Positions 21,934-34,475 of a stretch of DNA of 64,000 bases are shown here, one piece after another. The DNA is taken from assembly GCA_019454045.1 (NCBI GenBank), contig SKCR01038133.1:92597-156596 (forward strand), given 5' to 3'. This DNA is from Zanthoxylum bungeanum (taxonomy: Eukaryota > Streptophyta > Magnoliopsida > Sapindales > Rutaceae). The stretch's first letter is position 1. The number at the start of each line of letters is the position of its first letter. The notes below the pieces were generated by a model. That model saw nothing but the letters and a program-made list of their open reading frames with translations. It was not told where the DNA came from and searched no databases. A program made the position numbers and the translations under genes.

Positions 21934-23799
21934 CTTATAGCATTTCAATCATATAAGCATACCTTGAAAACATGAAATACCTGTCACGACTTCTTGAGAG
22001 ATGTCACGTAACATAACTTAGGAATCATAAACGTGTAGCATGTCAATCACGTAATCATAACTCGAAAAAACATGTGATAACTGTTGCGATTCTTGAGATG
22101 CAACACATGCTATAATCACTCATCATGAACAAATGGTAATCTGAAAACATGCTTAAGTTCTAAATCTATCAGTCGTGTAAACATAAATTTAATTTGTGAA
22201 GCATTTAAAGTTGGAAAACATGGAAATAATAGCATTCATTAATAGAACTGACGTACAATCCTAATATTCACGTGATCAAGTGGAACTTGATGGATTTTCC
22301 TTATGTAGAATCTATGAAACATAAGTTTAAGTATTGTTAGTATACTTGGACATTTACGATCCTAAATATGTATGTGAATAATACTTGTGCCCGTGAAACC
22401 TACGGTATTTTCTAGCATTACAGCTATTACGGGTACTAGTACAAGGTATCCAACCTGATAAAATTACTTAAGACATCACAATGATTCTTATCGCACTAAT
22501 CACTCACCACCAAGATGGGCTCACAACCAAACCCTCAAATACACACCATAACCTACGACAACAATACCATATCACACAAGCAATGATCATAACAACAATA
22601 ACAACATGAATATTGGCTTTATACACTCCCATGTCATGAAAATCATGCAAAACTACACCCCACACTCATTGTAATAACCAAATCTAAACCTTAGGTTTTG
22701 ATTCAACTCAAACCATGCATAAATCATGATAATAACCACTAATATAAACATGATTAACACTCTAATTAATAAAAATCATGAAAAATGGACATGAGACATG
22801 CTTGAATTCTATGTATTAAGATGATTGACCTAAGAAGTCATGCTTGAAGTGCATGGAAATTACTTGGTGAAGATGAGAGACTCACCTTGCTATGATTAGC
22901 ACAAGAAATTGCAAAAAAGATCTTCAAATTTCATGGTTAATCATGAGAGAAAATGAGTTTTAGGTCATGGGTGGGGTGATGGGAAAAGAAGAAAGGGGAT
23001 AAAATAACCTTAGCCATTAATTGGGCTATAAATATAAGCCCTGAGATTTTTATTTCCGCGTCCGCATTCAAACGCGGGCTCGAACGCAACACGAATGTGA
23101 AATTATTGATGTGTTGTGCTCTAACCGCGTGGACAAACGTGACTCAAACATGAACATGCTGGATTGTTTCATTCGAACTATGTGAAGAACACGACACAAA
23201 TGCGAACTCTAAAATTTTCAAGACTTATTACAACCCACTAAACTTGGCCAGATACGAAACTGGCCAATGCACAACCCAACATGTGCATAAAACATCTCGT
23301 GCATGTAAATTAATTTGTAAAGATGAGGGACTTACCTTATTATGATTAGTATAAGAAATTGCAAGAAGGAAATTCAAATTTCATGGTTAATCATGAGAGA
23401 AAATGGGTTTTAGGTCGTGGGTGGGGTGAGAGGAAAATAGGAAAGGGGAAAAATAACCTTAGCCATTCATAAGGCTATAAATAAAGGGCTTGAGATTTTT
23501 ATTTCTGTGTCCGCATTCAAACGTGGGCTCGAACGCAACATAAATGCGAAATTATTGATGTGTTGTGTTCGAATGCATGGACGAATGCGACTTGAGCATG
23601 AACACATTGGATAATTTCATACGAACGATGTAAAGAACGTGACACAAACGCAAACTCTGAAATTTTCAAGACTTATTACAGCCCATTAAAGTTGGCCCAA
23701 TGCGAAATTGGCCAACGCACAACCCAACATGTGCGCAAAATATCTCGTGCATATACAAAATGACCATGATAGACATGTTGTGATAACCGAGATGTTACA
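21934..23799 (-). mobile_element. Proximal part of a minus-strand gypsy (chromovirus-type) 3' LTR
   Basis: On the minus strand the LTR starts TGTAACATCTCGG at 23799, immediately after a polypurine tract. It continues down to 21934, where Copia A is inserted, and resumes below 12809. It contains a ~450-bp tandem duplication (22872-23770). Confidence 0.7.
22872..23770. repeat. Tandem duplication, two ~450-bp copies
   Basis: Copy 1 begins GATGAGAGACTCACCTT at 22872 and copy 2 GATGAGGGACTTACCTT at 23322. Shared blocks follow in order: GGTTAATCATGAGAGAAAATG, GGCTATAAAT, GTCCGCATTCAAACG, GTGTTGTG, TTTTCAAGACTTATTACA and CACAACCCAACATGTGC. Each copy contains a TATAAATA-like site. The copies differ at scattered sites, so the duplication is not recent. 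Confidence 0.85.
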
Positions 23800-24078
23800 T
23801 TTTTTTCCCCTTAAATATGATTCATCCTTGAATCTAACCTTGAGTTACGTAACTAATACATGTAAGGAATTTTATCTACATGGTATAGAGAACTTACTTG
23901 GAGCCGATGGAAGGAGACAATGTTAACATCTCTATAAGCCTATAACATGAACATGTACATGAATTATATGAAACATTCTTAATACAACGTGATACACACA
24001 TACACACGCACACACATACACATATAAATATCATTTGACCTCATGGCCTACCATGAAAAATAAGTAAATATGTGGATC
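23800..24078 (-). pseudogene. 3' end of a chromovirus polyprotein and its polypurine tract
   Basis: Minus strand: the conceptual peptide K.RFKDESYLRGKKCNISV corresponds to the usual chromovirus polyprotein end (.FEDE..LRGGECNIS). It runs through AAGGGGAAAAAAA (23800-23812) into the LTR at 23799. The rest of this internal region is missing; about 24.08 kb it meets another LTR in plus orientation. A (CA)n-like stretch lies near 23997-24022. Confidence 0.62.
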
Positions 24079-24867
24079 TGTGACACCGTGTTTGTACACC
24101 CCGATCATTCTAGTGTAACCCCGATAATTCTTTTTGACATGAGAGAAATATTAAGTATCATAAAATAATTTTTAAGTGCTTTAGTATTCATGAAATCATA
24201 TTTCGAAAACTCAAGGAATTATTTGTAGCTCCGGTACGCGATTATTTTTCTATCATGTACCTACAACCTTTAGTATTTTGGCCATAACTTGGGCTACCAA
24301 AGTCCGTTTTTAGTGATATTTATATGGTCAGAAATTTTAGACCAAGATATACAACTTTTATGTTAAACATTTTTCCAAATGTTGAATAAAACATGGCCAA
24401 AAACGCACATTTTATGACCTATATTGTTTAATTTCGAGCTGCCTTTACATTTTGAGCATGTGTCCAATTGTAAAAATAATATTTTATTACAAAAATTAGC
24501 CCATTTGTGATAAAAATGTCCAGACACTATATGCCCTTCTTCTTTTAGCTTTAATACACGAAATCTCTAGACTTCTCTACACAAAAATTTCACTTAATCA
24601 TTATTTACGATCAAGGCAGTCACAATAGTGGATTTCATGTGCTTCTACAAGCTATTCTCAAGACAAGTAAGCTCCAAACCCTATCCCATCCATTTTTGAA
24701 TTTCCTTACATGTATTCTTCACTTACAAATTCAAATTAGGGATTTAAATGAGTTGATTTTGCATGATTAGGCTAGGCTAAGTGTGTAATGAGGCTTTGAG
24801 GGTGGTCAATTAACATGAGTTATGTATTGATCTTGGTTGGGTTATCAAAAAATTACAATGGGTCTTC
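24079..24867 (+). mobile_element. Left part of a plus-strand gypsy-type LTR
   Basis: Begins about TGTGACACCGTG and shares TAGTATTTTGGCC.TAACTTGGGCTACCA and following text with the LTR at 55058. It is interrupted at 24868 by another LTR and continues at 39493, after Copia B. Confidence 0.62.
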
Positions 24868-26821
24868 TGTTGGGATTTATGTCATAGAGTTTCATGTATT
24901 GTAAACGGAATTGATTATTGTAATAATAATAAATACATTATTTATTTTATCAAAGTTGTTAGATTTATATCGCATATTGTCCAATTGTCTTGTTTATCTT
25001 GATTACTATTGTACCTTCAGACTTAGTGTATGTTTGATGTACAAGAAGATTTAAGTCTGAAGTTAGTAATCTAAATAGTCTATAGAGAGCAAACAAAGAG
25101 GGTATTTTGTTTGTGATTTATCTATAGCTGCGGTCCATTTTATACTTGTATGACGACCTTGATCCGGGATCGTTCATGTAGTGACATGAGAATGGAGGCA
25201 CCGTGTATGATGAGATCATAAAAGACTGGACTCAGATAAATACGAATTTCTTTTAATATTCGTTAACCGAAGAAATTCATTTTATCTAATATATGGTCAT
25301 ATGGATTCGATCTTAATCCTGAGTGTATTACGAACTCCTGCATGACATGCTATATTCTTTGATTTACTATGGTAAGGTTGGTGTTGTATTCCCGGCCAAT
25401 AACTACGTATTTTGGGGATATGTTTTGGTGTGTAGCTAAGAACGTTTTACATAGATATGAAATTCACTCATTCTTACGAGAAGCAGATGAATATCTCTTT
25501 TAAGAGTTGATTCGGGACTTGAACAATTTGAGCGCTCAACTTTTCTATTGCGAATAGAAAGTTTTATTTATTCATAATTGTTATGAATTAATTATTCATT
25601 ATAGAATCAATGGTGCTTAAGAGATAAAATATTTAGAGGGTTTTAACGGACTTTTGACCCGGCTCTATTTATGAGATATTCGTGAAGGGCTATATCCATA
25701 TGTAATGACTATATCGATGGACACCAAAGTTGTTCGGTTATTTAATCCATCTAAGGTAACATGAGTTCAACTTTGAGTTTTTAGTGGAATAATTTGGAGT
25801 TAATAATTCGTAATATTGATTAAAGAGTTTAATTAATATTTCGGAATTATTGGAGCTCGGAACCGTAGGTCCATTTGGTCCTCGTGCTAGCTCGATTAAC
25901 TGTAGCAAACCTAATATAATTAGATTGTCTAATTATATGCTCATATTATATTTATTTATATATTATTAATTAGATTAATAATATTTATTGTCATAAATGA
26001 AAACTATGTTAAATTAGTTTAACTTAATATTTTCTAGAATTCTTTGATTATGAGATACTCAAGTTAGTAATAATTATGAGATAATTACTACAACATAATT
26101 GAAGGTAAATAAATCATTATTAATATATTGCTTTTTATTTACCATTGGAGACAAAACCATATGGCTTACCATGTCATCCAAGCAATTATGTCTATTAGGT
26201 GGCTTGGATACACCTAATAGTTTTGTCATTAACTAATGCATTTTATGCTTTGGTATGGCCTCCACATATATGTGTTTGCCATTGAAAGAAATCATTGAAT
26301 GTTTAATGAAAAATCCATTGTCTTTAACTTAACATTTCTTATGCTTTGGTATGACATTCACATTTTTTTGTTGGCCATTGCAAGAAAGCATTAGATGTTT
26401 AATGACAATGTTAGTTGGCTTGTGTAAGAGAATATAATCTCTACCATTTCTCTCACTTCCCAAGGTTAACACTTTGCAATCATTCACACAATTATTGTGA
26501 GAAAGATTTGAAAGAAAAGAGAGAAAATAGAGAGTTCAAGCATTCACAAGTGTTGTAAAATTCCTAAAGCCAAACACCATTGTGACATCATAGTTCTCTA
26601 AATAGTTTAGAGATTTGATCTTAGTGAGTGAAGCCCACACTTCGGTTTGTTAGTTTCGAGCATAATTCGGAAGACCGAGTGGTTGATCCAAGTGTTGGAC
26701 ACTAAAGGATTAATCTTGGCTACTACAACAAAGGGAGAAGGTAAATTTTTTTTAAAGATCCATATCAGACCGGTGCCACCACAAGCAACTTCCGCCGCGC
26801 TAAAGAAAATCATTTCCTACA
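24868..26821 (+). mobile_element. Solo-like copia LTR (LTR C, ~1.95 kb)
   Basis: Runs from TGTTGGGATTTATG to CATTTCCTACA with no internal region, so it behaves as a solo LTR or LTR remnant. The flanking five bases TCTTC and TATTT do not match well, so the ends are approximate. A hairpin ACGAAT/ATTCGT at 25242-25263 lies at a place comparable to the hairpin block of the other copia LTRs. Confidence 0.55.
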
Positions 26822-26828
26822 TATTTAT

Positions 26829-29219
26829 TGTTAGGGTTGGGGCTCTGAGGGCCAATTTTATTATGTATTTCCTTGTAAATACTAATGTAACATTTTATTA
26901 TGAATAAAATGAACAATTTCTTTTTATAACTTCTTCTATAATATGGTAAAGACGTAACCGATTTTAAAATGATTAGTTATGATACTGTTGCAAAAGCATC
27001 GCAACTGACATTGAGTTGTATCATGATGTTGTCATTCTTAGAATGTTCCCGGTCAAGGTTTACACTACTTAGTCAGTAAAGTAAACCCGTTGAGACTAGT
27101 ACATGTCGTATATTGGAATCTTGGATTCCGATGGCTTCTCAGTGAACCATGAGTCTTAGAGACTCGTATAGATGTGTAGGTGTTTATAGCAGATAAACAC
27201 TGAACGACTCACCGAAGATTCTTAATGGATGGTACACCAACGTCAATAAGAATATTCTTGGGTTGAGTGAGTATAGTGATTCTTTGACTTGAGATTTCAC
27301 TGTGGATATCTGAGTTATCCTCCACACTTAGATAGCAGTCACGTCACCGATCTATTTAGATCAGACTTTCGTCTGTTCGTTGGGTGTGGACTGATGCTCA
27401 GGATATCCTGTGTGTGTCAAGATATGATCTGTCAAATATGTGTACAGAGCATAGATATTTAATATGGAATTAGCAATCTGTTAAATCCATGAGCCCGTGG
27501 TACACTGTATAAATTAGTTCTAAGTGTTATTTGAGGGATTGGTAATAGAAATGTCGACGTGATTATATCTATAGAGATTTGACGTTTGTATATGTATCTC
27601 TGGATTAATCTGGATACCTGTGACAGAGGGATTATACGTATGCAGTGACATCGACCTGTATGATTCAGTGAGTTTATCTGTGTTCATCATAATTTACGAG
27701 TGGGTGAATTATGGACACGAAATTTGATTTCGTGACGGATATGCATGAATCTATAGAGTCTCACTAATGAGATTTACTTGTAGAGCACTAGGGAAACTGT
27801 TATGAATAATACTGATTATTTATAACTCGTTTAATGGTTAAACGAAAAATACATGCAATCAGGACCTAACAGTCATTTCCGAATTAATGTGTATTTGTAT
27901 TTAATATTTGATATTATTAAATACACATTAATTAAATATCAATTTGTGATATTTATAATTACATCATGTATATGTGTATTTGAGATATTTAATGTAAATA
28001 TAATACATATATTTAAGATATTTATATTTATTAATTAATTATTTAATTGTTAAATAATTAAATTAATTTATAAAATAAATATCTTTATGTAATAATTAAG
28101 TTGGAAATGACAAGTTATCATTGGAACACATTTTTGTTCACTTTAATTTGGATAAGGTGTTATCATTAATTTGTTAAATGTGGACCAATTATAATGATAC
28201 AAAAATAATACAATTATTGCTTTATTTTTCATGGTAAAATCGGCAATGCTAGGAAAATCAACAAAATTGGTTTTGTTTCAATTTTTCTAACACTTACACA
28301 ACTTCAACAAAAAATTAACAAAGGAGAGTTGAGAGCATTTTGGTGAGAAAGAAAAAGAAACAAAGCAAAATTGGGTTTTGTAAGTATTTTCATTTCTTCT
28401 ACAACATGAAAAATGTTTCAATAATTCTTAGCTTCAATTGTGTTGTTAAGATCATGCATCTACTCTTTTAGTTTGTAATTAGATTTGTTGGAAGCTTGTT
28501 GTATGTGTTCGTGCATGTATAATTAATTTATTAGCTTATTAATGTAATTAAGCTTAACAAATTAATTAGAAAATTAAAGTTACCATTCTAAAGTTAATTA
28601 GCCATTCATAATTAGCCTAGAATTGTTCTTGATTGATTTTATAATTGTGAGATTTAATTGGTGTGGTAATTTGAAGATTAAAGTATTGAATTTTATTAAT
28701 TTAATGTAAATTGCCCAATTTGTGAAATTAAGGTTCTTAGCCAACTCAAATTTTGGGCTTTCATATATATGTTATAATTTGATGTATATTTGATGTGTGT
28801 CAAATTTGAGATTAATTGGATTTGATGTTGATGTGTTTTGAACAAATTGGGCCAAATTACAATTAATTAAAATTTTGGGTTGTTTTGTAAATTCTGGAAA
28901 AATTCTGGGCAGTTTGCGCAATTCTGAAAATTTTTCTGGTTTTGTTGCAAAATTGTAAAAATTATTTTGGGATTGATTTGGAATCAATTAAATATGTAAT
29001 TGACATATTTAAAACTAAAATAATTAATTTGTAAAAGTTTGGGGTAATTTTATAATTAAAAGAAATATGATTTCTTGGGTTATAATTTCATAATTTAAGT
29101 ATTGGTTAATTAAATAAATAAGTTTATTTAATTGTTCCAAGAAAAAATTTTGAAATCGGAAAAATCGTTTTTCTGCGTTCCGCTGCGCTAACCCTGTAAT
29201 TCCTTATAAACACCCAACA
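26829..29219 (+). repeat. Copia B 5' LTR
   Basis: The three-hairpin block is at 27131-27200: ATGG...CCAT, GAGTCT/AGACTC, and GTGTTTAT/ATAAACAC with loop AGCAG. The 5' ~150 bp differ from the 3' LTR at more sites than the rest. Confidence 0.93.
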
Positions 29220-29222
29220 AAA

Positions 29223-29234
29223 TGGTATCAGAGC
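29223..29234 (+). promoter_or_regulatory. Copia B primer-binding site
   Basis: TGGTATCAGAGC, initiator tRNA-Met complement, three bases after the 5' LTR. Confidence 0.93.
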
Positions 29235-29474
29235 GAGTCTGATTCTGGAACCCTGATATATGATTATGCCTTTAAAATTCAATATTGACTTTAATCTTGA
29301 CTTTAATGCATGCATGTGTTTATTTAATTTGATTAAATAAAATAAAAAACATCTTAAGCGGAAAATTCCCTATTTAAAATAAGGTTTTAATTTAATATGT
29401 ATTTGATGTATATTAATCGGTCCATCTTGTCAATTCCGCTTATCGATAAATTTTCTGCGACTATATCCGAGAAT

Positions 29475-29767
29475 GTGCTAAAGCTGTGAGGATATGGCTG
29501 GTAGAAATTTTATCTGTACCAGATATATTTGATATTAGGTGAATTCAAGCGAAAGCGGAATTCTGAACGTGCCAAAGCTGTCAGGGTTTCGCAATTATCT
29601 TGAATTCATTATTGACAAGTTTGACTTGGTACGCCTCATTGTGAACGTGCCAAAGCTGTCACAACGAGAAACGACCAGGACCGAAAACCCAGGAGTCACT
29701 ATTGAGTGATCGACAATGTGTTGTCTACCTAAATGAATATACGTAGGCGAGAATGTGCCAAAGTTGT
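29475..29767 (+). repeat. Four leader repeats GTGCCAAAGCTGT in Copia B
   Basis: Copies at 29475-29487 (GTGCTAAAGCTGT), 29569-29581, 29647-29659 and 29755-29767 (GTGCCAAAGTTGT), spaced 78-108 bp. Order and spacing parallel those in Copia A. Confidence 0.87.
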
Positions 29768-30000
29768 GAACTGAAATATATTCATGGGGTCCACATTTCA
29801 TTATTATGTTATGATTTGATTATAGCATGTTTTGTATTCTGTTTGGGGATTACAGTATTGCATGAAATAGTGGGAGAGGCATTTTTATATTAAAAATCCA
29901 TGATCTAGTTAATGTTTTATAATATATTATGAAACTGTTATAATATTTTATCTGCTTATATGCTTACCGTTGATTCGCTGTCTATTTGATAGATTTGCGA

Positions 30001-30565
30001 TGGCGGCACCTCCAACCAATCCTTTTGTTGTATGCTTGATACAAACAAGCTAAAAGGCGCAGAAAAATTTGCCGATTGGGATATAGACTTGAGGATTGTC
30101 ATCAATTCCGAGAAGTTTGGGTATATTTTGGAAGGTTCATTACCGCTTGCTATATCACCTGATACATCTCCAGAAGAACATGAGACTTTCCAGCGATGGA
30201 AGTATGATAATTTAAGGGTTAAATCATTCATCCTGAGTTCTCTTTCTTCTGAGCTTAAGAAGACTTATTTTGAGATGCATGATGTTTATAGCATGATGAC
30301 ACAACTTCGTGAATTGTTCATGAACCAGTAACAGGTCGTGGTTCATAGAGTTTCAATGGAATTGTTCCATTCTAAACTTGAAGAGGGGCAGGCTGTGAGC
30401 CCGCATGTGCTTCATTTGATCGATTTGATCGAGCAGTTTAGGCGACAAGATTTCCCTCTCAATGAAACTCTTGGTCGTAGTGTCATTCTCGGTTCACTCC
30501 CGGCTTCATATCGCTAGTTCGTCATGTACTTCAACATGAATTAGATTCACTGTTCTTACCGTGAG
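30001..30565 (+). pseudogene. Copia B gag, broken
   Basis: An ATG at 30000 (MAAPPTNPF) leads by frameshift into a frame at 30032-30331. That frame reads as the copia gag (UBN2-type) domain: KLKGAEKFADWDIDLRI, then WKYDNLRVKSFILSSLS. A stop follows MNQ, then the sequence resumes (SPHVLHLIDLIEQF). It breaks again at TAG 30515-30517, where Gln is expected, and joins the zinc-knuckle frame. Gag forms the capsid and packages element RNA; this copy cannot. Confidence 0.82.
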
Positions 30566-31757
30566 TTGCATAAGATGCTTCTCACAGCAGAGGAAGATTT
30601 AAGGAAGGGAGTTCCGACTCGCCTTCTGAAACCCACTTCACTTTCCGCTTCTTCCCAATCCAAGTCGAAGGGGAAGAAGTCTAAAGGAAAGAAAAAGAAG
30701 GGTTTTAATATTCCTCCGCAGGGTAAGACGGTGAATCCCAAGAGAGCTTCTGAAGACAAGTGCCATCACTACCAGAAAGTCGGGCACTGGAAACGTAACT
30801 GCCCGGACTATCTCGCGCTACTCATGAAGGAAAAAACATCGACATCAGGTACTTTTATTTTTCCTATTATTGATATCTCTTTTGCTTGTGAAGCTATGAC
30901 ATCTAATTGGATTTTGGATTCTGCTTATCCTATTCACATTTACAATACGTTGCAGGTGCTGATGGGAAGTATGCGGCTGAAATCTGGGGAGATGCAGTTG
31001 CGATTCGGGAGTGGCGACTCTCTGGATGCAGTTGCAGTGGGCATATGTGAGATTCTCTTACCCAATGGGAGACTTTTGTTACATGACTTCTATTTTGTGT
31101 CAGGATGTGTGGCGAATTTTATGTCCCTTTTTGTATTAGATACTGAAGGTTATAATGTAAATATTAAGAATCGTTCTTTGTATTTATATGATAGTAGTAA
31201 TATTCAGATCCTTTGTTGTCCAAACGAGCATGGTCATTACATATTGCGCACCTCACAAGATATCTTTAATACTGGAATAAATAAACGTAAACAATCTAAT
31301 ATAAATAATACTGAACTCTGGAACATTAGGTTAGGTTATATAGGCGTGAAATGCTTAACCCAATTGGTTAAGAATGGTTTGATACATGATCTCACCATTG
31401 AACCTTATCCAACTTGCGAATCTTGTATTCGGGGTAAAATGACCAAAGTTCCATTTTCAGGTGTTAGACACCGAGCCACTGACTTGTTGGAACATTTTGA
31501 TGTATGTGGTCCCTTAAGTCAAACTGCTCACAATGGTTTTTCTTACTTCATCACTTTTACCATTGATCTGTCATGGTATGGTTATGTCTATTTGATGAGA
31601 CATAAATCGGAAACCTTTGAAAAGTTCAAAGAATTCCGAAATGAAGTTGAAAAACAAACTGGTCAATATATTAAATGTCTTCGATCTGATCGAGGCGGTG
31701 AATATATGAGTGGAGAGTTCACTGATTATTTAAAGGAGAATGTGATTCTCGCTCAAT
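30566..31757 (+). pseudogene. Copia B pol, first part: zinc knuckle, protease, integrase core
   Basis: A single open frame carries the CCHC knuckle (CHHYQKVGHWKRNC), a protease-like WILDSAYPIHI (aspartate kept, the Gly of DSG replaced by Ala) and the integrase zinc-binding region. In that region both His are lost (LWNIRLGYI where LWH.RLGH is usual) but both Cys stay (TCESC). Two integrase catalytic Asp are in FDVCGPL and LRSDRGGEY. The frame is cut at 31762 by the nested LTR; the reported frame then runs 142 bp into it. Confidence 0.88.
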
Positions 31758-32214
31758 ATACTTGTGGGAACACAGAGATCTGGGGCGACACATGCTGTCC
31801 CGGGCTCGCGGCCCGGTCGGGAATACGGAATAGCCACGGGGGACTAAACCGGAGAATAATATTGTCGCCACCCGGTGTGAACCGGGAAAATGAGATTTAA
31901 GGCCGCACTCACCCCTCGCAAGGGAAGACCTCAAACCATTGGGTTCGTAATGGTCCCTTACTTATGCCACTTGTAATGAAAGGATTTATATAATAATTTA
32001 ATCAGGCCTAAGTAACACTTATTTCCAAGAGTACCATGCTTCTAAATTCACGAGTACAAAATAAAACTTATACATACATTTCACATATATCTCACATCTA
32101 AGAACACATGCCTGAAAATACCTCAAAGTAACAACGAACATACAACTTCATTCAACATATCATATTCATGAAAAACAAGCATTCATAATAACCGCACAAG
32201 CATACATGTGAGCC

Positions 32215-33700
32215 ATTTTCCAAGTGATACGTGGAATTGTATCCCAAGTACAGACCGCATTACCGTCCATTCGGAATCGGCTACGGAATTTATGTCTGGG
32301 TTTCCATCCGATATATCACAAGAAATAATACTCCAAAGTCATCATGGCATAGGTATATGAATCGTAATGCGTTAAATCAAGACTAAGGCAAATGACGCAA
32401 CTAATAGAATAAACATGCTTTTCATTATTATGTGCACAAAGATAAGAATGACTATGTGTGGTTCCATAAAAAAATCACCTAAGAAACAATTATACATGGC
32501 ATGTGATGAATATGTCTCAGTTCAGTGTGTTCGCGTTCGTGTAGCGTTCGTAAACGTGTTCGAATGGTAAACAGAAGGTTCGCGTTCGTATGACGTTTGA
32601 TAACGCGTTCGAACGAAAAAGAAACAGAATGCTCACGTTCGTATGGCGTTTGTTAACGCGTTCGAACGGAAATGAAATAGAATGCTCACGTTCGTATGGC
32701 GTTCGTGAACGCGTTCGAACGGAAATGAGACCTGATGCATGATAAGGCAAAATGCATGTGCGTTCGAGTTGCGTTCGTAAACGCGTTCGAACGGGAACAG
32801 ACCTGATGCATGAAATGGGACGCAATACATAAACAACAAAATAAAGGGGCGCGGTGAAGTACTGCCGTAAAGGTGGCCTTTTTGGGGCTCTTGGTCTCTC
32901 AAAGAGAGGACCTTTAGACCAACATACTAAGCCCATGCGCGTCACATCACAACACATGAAATAAAGACAACAAAAGTGTATGACTTCGTATGCCCAATTG
33001 AACGTACATTCAACCCAAACACACTTCGTCCAGCGCGGCGAAGTAGTGTCACAAAGGTGGCATTTTAGGCTCTTCGTCTCTCAGATAGAGGACCTTTGGA
33101 CTAACTCACTAAGCCCATGCGCTCGATCGCATCATACATACAAAAATAGAGCCAATCATATCAAAACCAAGTATGCCCGATTGAACACATCTTACATCCA
33201 ATCCGAACACACATCAACCGGCGCGGAAAAGCATCGTGGTAAAGGGTTTTAACCCCTCCCCATAAGGGATCTTTCATTCCACTTACTAAGCCCATGCGCT
33301 TGATTGAACCATGCATAAAAAGATAAAGACAATAATATCAAACTAAGTATGCCTGATTGAACGTATCTTGCATCCAACCGAACACACATCAACCGGCGCG
33401 GCAAAGCATCGTGGTAAATGGCTTTAACCCCTCCCCATATGGGATCTTTCATTCCACTTACTAAGCCCATGCGCTCGATTGAATCATGCATAAATAAACA
33501 ACATACAGAATTCAAGTGACGAAAAATAAACAAAAGCAACACAAAACAAAAGAGGGTGCCGTTTACTCAAGCGGTACGTGGAGTTGTGTCCCAAGTACAG
33601 ATCATATTACCGTCCATTCAGAATCGGCTATGAAATTTATGTCCGGTTTTCCATCCGATATACCGCGAGAGTTGGCACGTCTCTCATTTTATTCCACAGC
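32215..33700. repeat. Internal direct repeats of the nested LTR
   Basis: A ~115-bp block (GATACGTGGAATTGTATCCC... to ...TTTCCATCCGATATA) occurs at about 32225-32330 and again at 33570-33675. Between them, a block ending ACTAAGCCCATGCGC occurs four times (near 32930, 33110, 33285 and 33465). The last two copies (about 33210-33320 and 33390-33500) are nearly the same. Confidence 0.8.
32521..32815. repeat. Tandem array of ~50-70 bp units with GCGTTCGAACGG palindromes
   Basis: Five units, each with GCGTTCGT, then AACGCGTTCGAACGG or a close variant. Cores lie near 32550, 32610, 32660, 32715 and 32790. CGTTCGAACG is itself a palindrome. Related words recur at 35015-35095 in the same LTR. The array is CpG-rich in otherwise AT-rich DNA. 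Confidence 0.85.
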
Positions 33701-34284
33701 CACAACATACTACATCTCATAATTCATGCATATTTATCTACTCAAGAGCCACAACATGCATTTCAACATGACAATCATGCAAGTAATATTTAATAAATAA
33801 TACAAAAAAACGAGTGTGAAAGATACCCTCAGGTCTAACCTTTTTTGCCAACTTTCAGGCTTGCGTTTCACAGACGTCGGAAGGGTACAGCTCCTCAACT
33901 TCTCCGGTTCACTGGTTTAGCGTCCTAGCTCACTGCTTTGCTATTTTGCTTGCGGTTCGAACTCCGTTATGCTCCTGTTCGGCCTCTGTTTTGCTGCTCA
34001 CTGCTCAGGCCACCTGTTTTGATGTTTCAATGAACTATTCCAAGTTTGTGTGGGTTCTTAGTGCAGTTGTGTGTGATTATTTTTAAGATTATGAATGCAG
34101 TTTTTATGTTACTGTTTTTAAGGTTTTTATGGACTGTTTTAAGAGGATTTGGGCTGCTGTTTTAAGGTGATTCAGGGGCTGTTTAGGCGTGTTTTAGGGG
34201 GCTGGTTTTGAGTGTTTATTAGGGGGTGTTTCAGTGGTTGTAAGGGCTGTATAGGGGGATGTGTTCTCGGTGAAGGAGGGGAGT

Positions 34285-34475
34285 GTTTTGATTCGGCTAA
34301 GGAGGGTTATTGCTTGTGGTGGTCTCGACTTTGAAGGATTTTGGTGTTCTGGATTCGGCTAAGGGTGAGTTTGGTTTGTTTTGGATTCGGCTATGGTGGT
34401 TGTTGGTGCTTTGGATTCGGCTATGGAGGATAGTTGCTTGTGGTGGATTCGGCTTTGGAGGATTGTGGTTAGGGC
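34285..34475. repeat. Minisatellite with GGATTCGGCTATGG motif
   Basis: Five or six copies of TTCGGCTATGG/TTCGGCTAAGG at 30-45 bp intervals. The open frame 34310-34564 is a product of this periodicity and not a supported gene. Confidence 0.7.

Noticed and set aside
32521..33542. Possible CRISPR-like array (repeats with spacers)
   Set aside because: Units are imperfect, spacers are not unique, and the sequence lies within a plant LTR.
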